Source: Palsa-504 sp963739615
GTDB lineage: Bacteria; Actinomycetota; Actinomycetes; Streptosporangiales; Streptosporangiaceae
NCBI GenBank assembly: GCA_963739615.1
Contig: CAVUBD010000016.1
Location: forward strand, 310,001 to 374,000
Direction of reading: 5' to 3'
Length of the DNA: 64,000 nucleotides
Under the pieces are notes generated by a model, which saw nothing but the letters and a program-made list of their open reading frames with translations, had not been told where the DNA came from and made no database searches. Below, piece after piece: positions 58,821-64,000 of the stretch (positions within the stretch are counted from its first letter, which is position 1; every line of letters starts with the position of its first letter). Made by a program: the position numbers and the translations under genes.

Positions 58821-59557
58821 ACGGCAAGGTCGCCTGGGTCGTCGGCGCCTCAAGCGGAATCGGCGCAGCGGTCGCCCGGGAACTCACCTGCCGTGGAGGC
58901 ACCGTCGCGATCTCGGCCCGCCGCGACGAGCAGCTCCGGGAGGTATCGGGAGGGCACATGCTCGTCGTGCCACTCGACGTCACCGACGCCGCGTCGGTCG
59001 CGGCCGCCGCCGCACGAGTACACCAAGAGCTCGGCCCCATCGACCTTGCCGTGCTGTCCGCCGGCTACTGGAAGCAGATGGACCCGCAGGACTGGGACAC
59101 CGAGGTCTTCGACCAGCACATCCGGGTCAACCTCGCCGGGATGAGCAACTCCATCGCGGCCGTGCTGCCCGGCATGCTGCGGCGGCACCACGGCGTCATC
59201 GCCGGCATCGCGTCCGTGGCCGGATACCGCGGGCTGGCCGGCTCCGAAGCCTACGGCGCGACCAAGGCGGCGCAGATCAACCTGCTCGAGTCCCTGCGCG
59301 TCCACATCGCCCGGACCGGGGTGCAGGTGACGACGATCTGCCCAGGCTTCGTCCGCACCGACCTCACGGCCGGCAACCCCTTCCCCATGCCCTTCATCAT
59401 CGATGCCGGCCAGGCCGCACGATCCATCTGCGACGGACTGGAGCGTGACCGCACCGAGATCGTCTTCCCCACCCCGATGGCGCTGCTGATGAAGACCGCG
59501 CGCCTGGTCCCCGCCCGTGCCTGGACCGCCCTGTGGGCCCGCACCTCACTCACCTGA
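58811..59557 (+). CDS. Short-chain dehydrogenase/reductase
   Basis: 248 residues of a classical SDR: VAWVVGASSGIGAAVARELT (TGxxxGIG-type), LDVTDAASVAAAA, LAVLSAGYWKQMD (NAG position), GIASVAGYRGLAGSEAYGAT with the YxxxK (Tyr in AYGATKAA), and ICPGFVRTDLT. The C-terminus has a membrane-leaning end (MALLMKTARLVPARAWTALW), common in lipid-linked SDRs. Its ATG overlaps the CFAS end by 10 bases. Likely acts on the same membrane lipid or on an aldehyde derived from it. Confidence 0.88.
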   Translation: MELNGKVAWVVGASSGIGAAVARELTCRGGTVAISARRDEQLREVSGGHMLVVPLDVTDAASVAAAAARVHQELGPIDLAVLSAGYWKQMDPQDWDTEVFDQHIRVNLAGMSNSIAAVLPGMLRRHHGVIAGIASVAGYRGLAGSEAYGATKAAQINLLESLRVHIARTGVQVTTICPGFVRTDLTAGNPFPMPFIIDAGQAARSICDGLERDRTEIVFPTPMALLMKTARLVPARAWTALWARTSLT

Positions 59558-59608
59558 CCACGCCCGACCCGGCCACCTCGCCCAGGACCAAGGAACCCGA
59601 AGGAAACC

Positions 59609-60037
59609 ATGAGACTGCAGAAGACTGTCGTCACCGACAAGCCGCGGGACGCGGTGTTCGATTACCTCTCCGACTTCACCACCACAACCGAGTGGGACCC
59701 GGGCACCGTGCTCACCGTGAACCACCACGGCGACGGAGGGACCGGCACCACCTACCTCAACACCTCCACCTTCCTCGGCCGGAAGACCCAGCTGACCTAC
59801 ATCGTGCGCGAGTTCATCCCCGGTGAGCGCATCCGGCTCCGCGGAGAAAACAAGACGGTCATCGCCGTCGACACCATGACCTTCCGCAGCATCGATGCCG
59901 GCACCGAGGTCACCTACACAGCCGAGTTCACCTTCAAAGGCCCGACCCGTCTCCTCGCCCCGCTGCTCAGGCCCGCCTTCGAACGGCTCGGCAAACAAGC
60001 GCAGGCCGGCATGCGCACAGCGCTAAACCAGCTCTGA
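59609..60037 (+). CDS. SRPBCC (START-like) ligand-binding protein
   Basis: 142 residues: MRLQKTVVTDKPRDAVFDYL, then SDFTTTTEWDPGTVLTVNHH and VTYTAEFTFKGPTRLLAPLL, with a final amphipathic helix (FERLGKQAQAGMRTALNQL). This is the polyketide-cyclase/dehydrase-like hydrophobic pocket fold. Position after CFAS and SDR suggests it binds a lipid intermediate. It follows the SDR gene by 51 bases. Confidence 0.85.
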   Translation: MRLQKTVVTDKPRDAVFDYLSDFTTTTEWDPGTVLTVNHHGDGGTGTTYLNTSTFLGRKTQLTYIVREFIPGERIRLRGENKTVIAVDTMTFRSIDAGTEVTYTAEFTFKGPTRLLAPLLRPAFERLGKQAQAGMRTALNQL

Positions 60038-60062
60038 CCAACCCGGGAGGAAGGGGCCTGCG

Positions 60063-60209
60063 ATGACGCGGAAAGAGACGGGTGCTGCGGATGTGACGCT
60101 GGACCTGATGGCGATTCAGTCCAATGCGCTGGAGGCAATTCGGGACTATGGCCATTACCTGCGCGACGCAGAGAGCGCAGGGCTGCCGGAAGTGGCGTAC
60201 TTCGGCTAG
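60063..60209 (+). CDS. Small protein, 48 residues, end of the lipid operon
   Basis: MTRKETGAADVTLDLMAIQS, then NALEAIRDYGHYLRDAESAG, ending LPEVAYFG. ATG follows GGGAGGAAGGGG at normal spacing, 25 bases after the SRPBCC stop. Helical and acidic; I recognise no family. It may be a complete small protein or the front of a gene cut by the debris that follows. Confidence 0.45.
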   Translation: MTRKETGAADVTLDLMAIQSNALEAIRDYGHYLRDAESAGLPEVAYFG

Positions 60210-60362
60210 CTCATGGAGGAGGATTCTGCCCGCGCGGCCGCTAGCGCATGGCGCATTATGATCATCCTAAGATTCCTTCGCCGCATTGACCGGGCTAGTC
60301 CCAGTCGGCCGTCAGTACCGACGGCCACATACCCCATGGGTGTGGTGCAGACCGGGGTCACG
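60210..60362. other. Short stretch without a gene
   Basis: No gene seen. Confidence 0.3.
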
Positions 60363-60545
60363 CAGGCACCGAGACTCTTCAAAAGCTGGACCGCCGTGCA
60401 CCTTCGCCATGCCGCGCTCGGCAGCGAAGGCCTCCGCATGTCCACGGTCCGGGGCCGCGACCGCGACCAGCTCGTGGCCGAGAACCTTCACGGGATCCAG
60501 GATGCCGTCGTCGGCGATCTGGGCAGCACGCGCGAGGTTACCCAT
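60363..60545 (-). pseudogene. GFO/IDH/MocA oxidoreductase fragment
   Basis: The minus-strand frame reads MGNLARAAQIADDGILDPVK, then VLGHELVAVAAPDRGHAEAF, then AAERGMAKVHG, the start of the NAD-binding domain of this sugar-dehydrogenase family. The GxGGI start and everything after strand 3 are absent. Confidence 0.5.
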
Positions 60546-60639
60546 GTCGCGGGCCTGTACGGTGATACCGCTGGGCTGATGACCGGTGTCCTGGGATTTA
60601 TCGGTGAGGGGCTGGCTGGACCGGGATGAGGCCGTTCAG

Positions 60640-61160
60640 GTCGTTGCTCCGGCACCTAGGATCAGCGATCTCCGTGATCGTCTAGACGGCCGCGGTCAGC
60701 GGGTGAGCTGGGCGGACATGACCGGGGCTGGTACCAACCCGGCGCTGATCATCCCCGCCATGCACGCCTTCGCCAGCGCCCAGGCCGCGCCGGTGGCCCG
60801 GTGCGTGGTGGAACTGGGCTGGGACGCCCAGACTGCCGCGGAACAGCGCGAGCTGATCCGGCACGAGGCGCTGATCAACCTGGCATTTACCGAGATGCCC
60901 GTCACGGTCTTGCGCCCATATGACGCGACGCGGCTGGAGCCGGGCATCCTGGCGTACGCCGAGCGCACCCACCCGGCGCTGATCCGGGACGGCGAGACTG
61001 GACCCAGCTCCGCCTACCGCGCCGCGGCCGGTCTGCCCGCCGAATGCGACGGGCCGCTCGACCAGCCACCCCCGGACGCGGCCCGGCTGGCCTACCGGGC
61101 CGAGCTGGCCGCAGTCCGCACGTTCGCTACCGGGCGGGCTTACCGACCAGCCGATCTCGA
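60640..61160 (+). pseudogene. MEDS sensory-domain fragment
   Basis: The frame reads VSWADMTGAGTNPALIIPAM, then TAAEQRELIRHEALINLAFT, then EMPVTVLRPYDATRLEPGIL and HPALIRDGETGPSSAYR. This is the C-terminal two thirds of the MEDS domain, found in actinobacterial proteins that also carry an anti-sigma ATPase (HATPase). Both neighbours are missing: the N-terminus is lost and after about 61140 the frame runs over a protein kinase fragment. Confidence 0.6.
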
Positions 61161-62610
61161 TGGGGATCATTCACCGGGGCCTCAAACCGGCCAACGTCCT
61201 GCGCTACGCCGGACGGTGGAAGCTCGCGGATTTCGGGATCGCCCGCGATCAGGAAATCGGGACCCGGGACCCGACCTTCGTGGGGTGGGGATCGTTCCCC
61301 TACATGGCGCCCGAACTGTGGGAACTGAAATCTCCCACGATCAAGACTGACCTGTACGCACTTGGGTGCCTGGCACACGAGCTGCTGGCAGGCTCCCGCC
61401 GTACACCGGGGACCAGGCGGCCCTCCGGGCAGGCCACCTTACCCGGGCCCCGCCCGAGGCGCCGTGCGGCGACGTCGTGCTCAAGAGCCTGATCGGCCGG
61501 CTCATCGCCAAGCGCCCAGAAGACCGCCCGCGCCGTGCTGGACCGGCTGCGGCGGGCGCTGGTAGCCCGCGGCCCGGTCCAGGAATCCATCGCGCGCGGC
61601 CTTGGAGCCCACGCTACCGAGGAGGCCCGCGCCGCCGCCGACCAGTCGGCGGCCCGGGCCGCCGAGGATGCGCGCCGCCAGCAGATCGCCCAAGCCAAGG
61701 CAGACCTGCGCGAGATCGTCAACGACGCGCTCAGCGACCTGCGGGCCGTTGAACCAGACGCAACGTCCGAAGAGCGCGGGACCACCAGGTCGAGTTTCGT
61801 CGCGACGCCGAGCTTCAGCCTGACCGCTGGCGGAGTCAGGCTCCGGATCGACCTGTGGGAAGGAATGGCCACAAGCCAGCCAGTCCAGGGCGACACGATG
61901 GTCTTGGCCGGCTGCGTCATGATCACCAACCCGAGCTATCACACGGAGCTGAACTCGGCCAACCTCATCTACGAGCGGGTCGATGACCGCCTCGCCTGGC
62001 AGATCTACAAGTTCCGCAGCGGCCTCGTGCCGGCCGAAAGGTACCCCTATGGACCCTACGGCCGCACCCACGGACTCCGTTACGGAGAGTTCTTCGACTC
62101 CCGGGAGCGCTCCTTCATGCTGCGCCCGGTGATGCACGTCTGGAGCAAGACGGTCACCACGCTCACCGCCGAAACCCTCCTGGAACTGTTCCAGCAGGCT
62201 GTCGACCTCGGCCCCCGGACCCCCGCACCGGCATCTGGTGAGCGGCGCGACCCGCCCGAGGCGGCCACGCTTGGATCATTCCGCATGCCTCTCGCCGATG
62301 GCCACAGTCGGGCCGTCGCTGTGTGGCGTGCTGGCATCTGCGGGTCTGACAGGACGGAATTCGCGGTTAGGGACGGTGTGGCGCACATGGTCATCGTGCG
62401 CCACCAGGGCGTCGTGATCCTCGGTGACCGAGACCTGCGACCAGCTGCTCGGTGGGCCGCCGTCCGCGACCAGCTCGTCGAATCGTTACCCGCTTTACGA
62501 GCGGGTCCTCGGCCCAAATACCTACTTGCCGACGTGTCTAAGGCATCGAGCGGGCTCGCCGCCCTGTGCGAGATCGGGCGCGAGTGGGACCGGGTATCCG
62601 CTGACCGCAC
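61160..62610 (+). pseudogene. Ser/Thr protein kinase, catalytic Asp replaced, frameshifted
   Basis: The first frame (61160-61385) reads IIHRGLKPANVLRYAGRWKL, then ADFGIARD and GSFPYMAPELWELKSP, the catalytic and activation loops of an actinobacterial kinase. The catalytic HRD is HRG (Asp to Gly). The second frame (61385-61500) gives PPYTGDQAALRAGHLTRAPP, the third (61535 on) VLDRLRRALVARGPVQESIA, then a coiled coil and VRLRIDLWEGMATSQPVQGD, LIYERVDDRLAWQIYKFRSG. The kinase N-lobe is missing. From about 62230 the frame runs on into AVAVWRAGICGSDRTEFAVR of unknown origin. Confidence 0.6.
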
Positions 62611-63303
62611 GTGTGGCGGCAGGCGCTGCCGGCCGACCCGTCCCTGGGCGAGTACCCCGAGGCCAGCAAGGTCCGCCCGGCCCCGTTCACCCGGTTCGTG
62701 CCCGTCGCGGGACGAGGCGGGCAGCTGCCGCCGATCGAAACCACGAGCGTTTCCGAGGCGCCGCTCACGCCGCTGGGCCGGGCCGGCCAGGCACTGAAGC
62801 GGCTGGTCTTCGGCCCGCCGCTGGACGCCACCGCGATCGCGGTGGAGCGGATGCGCAAGCTCGTGCCGCTCCCCGTGCTGCCGGCGGACACGCTGTCCTG
62901 GGTCGCCTACAGGCCCCAGGCGATGCTGGCCGTCCTGGTCCTGGCCGGCCTGCCCGGCTTGTCTACTCGCTGCCTGTCGGCGCGGCGATCGCGTTCTTGA
63001 TGCTGGCGGTCGGGATCTCCTGCCGCCAGACGATCCGGGCCTGCCCGCAAGGCGGAGGGTCCTTCATCGTCGCGAGCGAGGAACTCGGCCGCGTCCGCGC
63101 CGTGGTCGCCCACTGGTCACCTATCTCTGGACCCTGCCCGAGCAACGGCCGGACCTCACGCTGACCGTCGCCGTCCCGGAGCTCGTGGACCGGCACTGGT
63201 GGCACCGCATCCTGCACGAGCACGTCGCCGAGAGGCTGCAGCCCGTCCTGCAGTCCCTGCCCCGGGTGGTCGTCACCAGCGTGCCCTTCCATCTAGCGGA
63301 CTG
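62611..63303 (+). pseudogene. APC-family amino acid permease with internal deletion
   Basis: The first frame reads LGRAGQALKRLVFGPPLDAT, then AIAVERMRKLVPLPVLPADT and YRPQAMLAVLVLAGLPGL. After a shift near 62960, LPVGAAIAFLMLAVGISCRQ and TIRACPQGGGSFIVASEELG give the second helix and the conserved YPxGGG segment. The frame then jumps to PDLTLTVAVPELVDRHWWHR and LQPVLQSLPRVVVTSVPFHL, the cytoplasmic C-terminus. About 400 residues with most membrane helices are gone. Confidence 0.62.
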
Positions 63304-63622
63304 ACCTGTCCCGGAGCGTGAGCGCCCCCGGCTGCCGGCATTACGACGACGCCGGTGCCATACTGCGATGCTGTGCAGCCGCTGTCGTGAGAGTGCGCAA
63401 AGGTGGGGTTGCCGCGCCCGAGGCGCTCACGCGGCGTCCACGGCCCGACGGTCCGCCGCGCGAGTCGTTCGTGGTGCCCTCCCGGTCGGGTATCCGGCCT
63501 AACGCGGAGCGTAGGTGATCGACGAAGGAGTCCGCTAGGCCGCGGCTCTCGTACTGGCGGATGCCCGTGACGGCAGACTACCGTTGGACCTGTCCATCGG
63601 ATAACCCGCCTGGGGAGATGCC
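63304..63622. other. Intergenic stretch
   Basis: No gene seen. It contains the promoter and the ribosome site (GGGGAGATG region) of the following gene. Confidence 0.3.
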
Positions 63623-64000
63623 ATGGCTGAGAAGAAACCGCTGCTCGTCTACGCGGCAGCGTACGAGACTGTCGAAGCCGCGCTGGCGGACCTGGACGCC
63701 ATCGAGCAGGCGCATAAGGACGAGATGATCGGCCAGTACGACGCGGCCGTGATCGACAAGGAGGACGGCAAGCCCCACGTGGTCAAGCGGATGGATCGCC
63801 CGCACATCCGCGTCATCCCGGAGTGGTTCGGCGGCGGGACTCTGCCCCGCAAGGAGCTCCACGAGGCGGCTGAGCAGCTCACTGCCAACCAGGCAGGGCT
63901 CATCGCGGTCGGCGAGCCGACCATCGAAAAAGGGCTGGACAAGGCGCTGACCAAGGCCGCCAAAGTCGTGAAGCGCACCGTGGAGGCCACGACCGACGAA
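63623..64000 (+). CDS. DUF1269-like protein (3' end outside window)
   Basis: 126 residues visible, frame open at the right edge. PLLVYAAAYETVEAALADLD, then YDAAVIDKEDGKPHVVKRMD, then TLPRKELHEAAEQLTANQAG and KALTKAAKVVKRTVEA. The alternation of AxAxYxxxxxAxxDLxAI, an acidic turn and AVIDKExxGKPHVVK is typical of the DUF1269/general-stress small proteins, a relative of the DUF6325 gene at 4.9 kb. ATG at 63623 follows GGGGAG. Function unknown. Confidence 0.72.
   Translation, partial: MAEKKPLLVYAAAYETVEAALADLDAIEQAHKDEMIGQYDAAVIDKEDGKPHVVKRMDRPHIRVIPEWFGGGTLPRKELHEAAEQLTANQAGLIAVGEPTIEKGLDKALTKAAKVVKRTVEATTDE

Overview
The window is GC-rich DNA from an actinomycete. The evidence is families that belong almost only to Actinomycetota: Lsr2, a SARP/BTAD regulator, DUF3040, DUF6325 paired with a SHOCT protein, an FxsB-like radical SAM/SPASM enzyme and a CarH/LitR-type MerR regulator. 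GTG starts are frequent and stop/start overlaps of the ATGA and GTGA kind are common. No rRNA, complete tRNA or CRISPR array is visible. A Streptosporangiales-like source is a guess from gene content, not a measurement.

Layout. 1-3.5 kb: the end of a peptide-modifying (RiPP-like) locus, with a radical SAM/SPASM maturase, a glycosyltransferase-9/aldo-keto reductase fusion and a convergent DUF4254 gene. 4-12 kb: small metabolic and stress genes (DUF488, SHOCT, DUF6325, a PadR/HD fusion, iron alcohol dehydrogenase, PPOX, PLP decarboxylase, DUF3040). 12-17 kb: broken genes (nitrilase, hydrolase, TetR, MFS, a SnoaL/HipA/TPR mosaic) around an intact Lsr2 gene, then a PHA-depolymerase-like hydrolase with an Ala/Gln tail facing an XRE regulator. 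19.1-27.8 kb: the core of the window, a compact eight-gene operon hdrC-hdrB-hdrA-mvhD-mvhG-mvhA-protease-hypA, encoding a methanogen-type heterodisulfide reductase/[NiFe] hydrogenase complex whose HdrA carries a GltD-like insertion. 27.8-30.6 kb: CopA and CopZ copper export genes. 31-36 kb: remnants, then a minus-strand locus (SARP regulator, small genes, a protein with 14 cysteines packed into its last 65 residues, a partner protein) that looks like an undescribed peptide/bacteriocin system. 36-38 kb: gluconate regulator and gluconokinase. 38-50 kb: a mobile-element graveyard with two VapBC-type modules, two tRNA-Thr 3'-end copies 2.7 kb apart next to an integrase stump, one nearly intact transposase and many fragments. 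50-60.2 kb: two LitR/CarH cassettes, one intact and one decayed, with 11-base direct repeats in their promoters, followed by a membrane-lipid/photoprotection operon (FAD oxidoreductase, DUF1365, cyclopropane-fatty-acid-synthase-like enzyme, SDR, SRPBCC). 60.3-63.3 kb: more remnants (MEDS, Ser/Thr kinase, APC permease). 63.6 kb to the edge: a partial intact gene.

How the parts work together. In the hydrogenase operon the Mvh hydrogenase should oxidise H2, MvhD pass electrons to HdrA, and HdrA split them between HdrBC (a disulfide-type acceptor) and ferredoxin; the GltD-like insertion could add NAD(P)H as a third partner. The light/B12-sensing LitR proteins probably switch on the lipid operon. 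Many genes are broken by single-base indels, some in homopolymer runs. This leaves open whether part of the decay is real or is assembly error.
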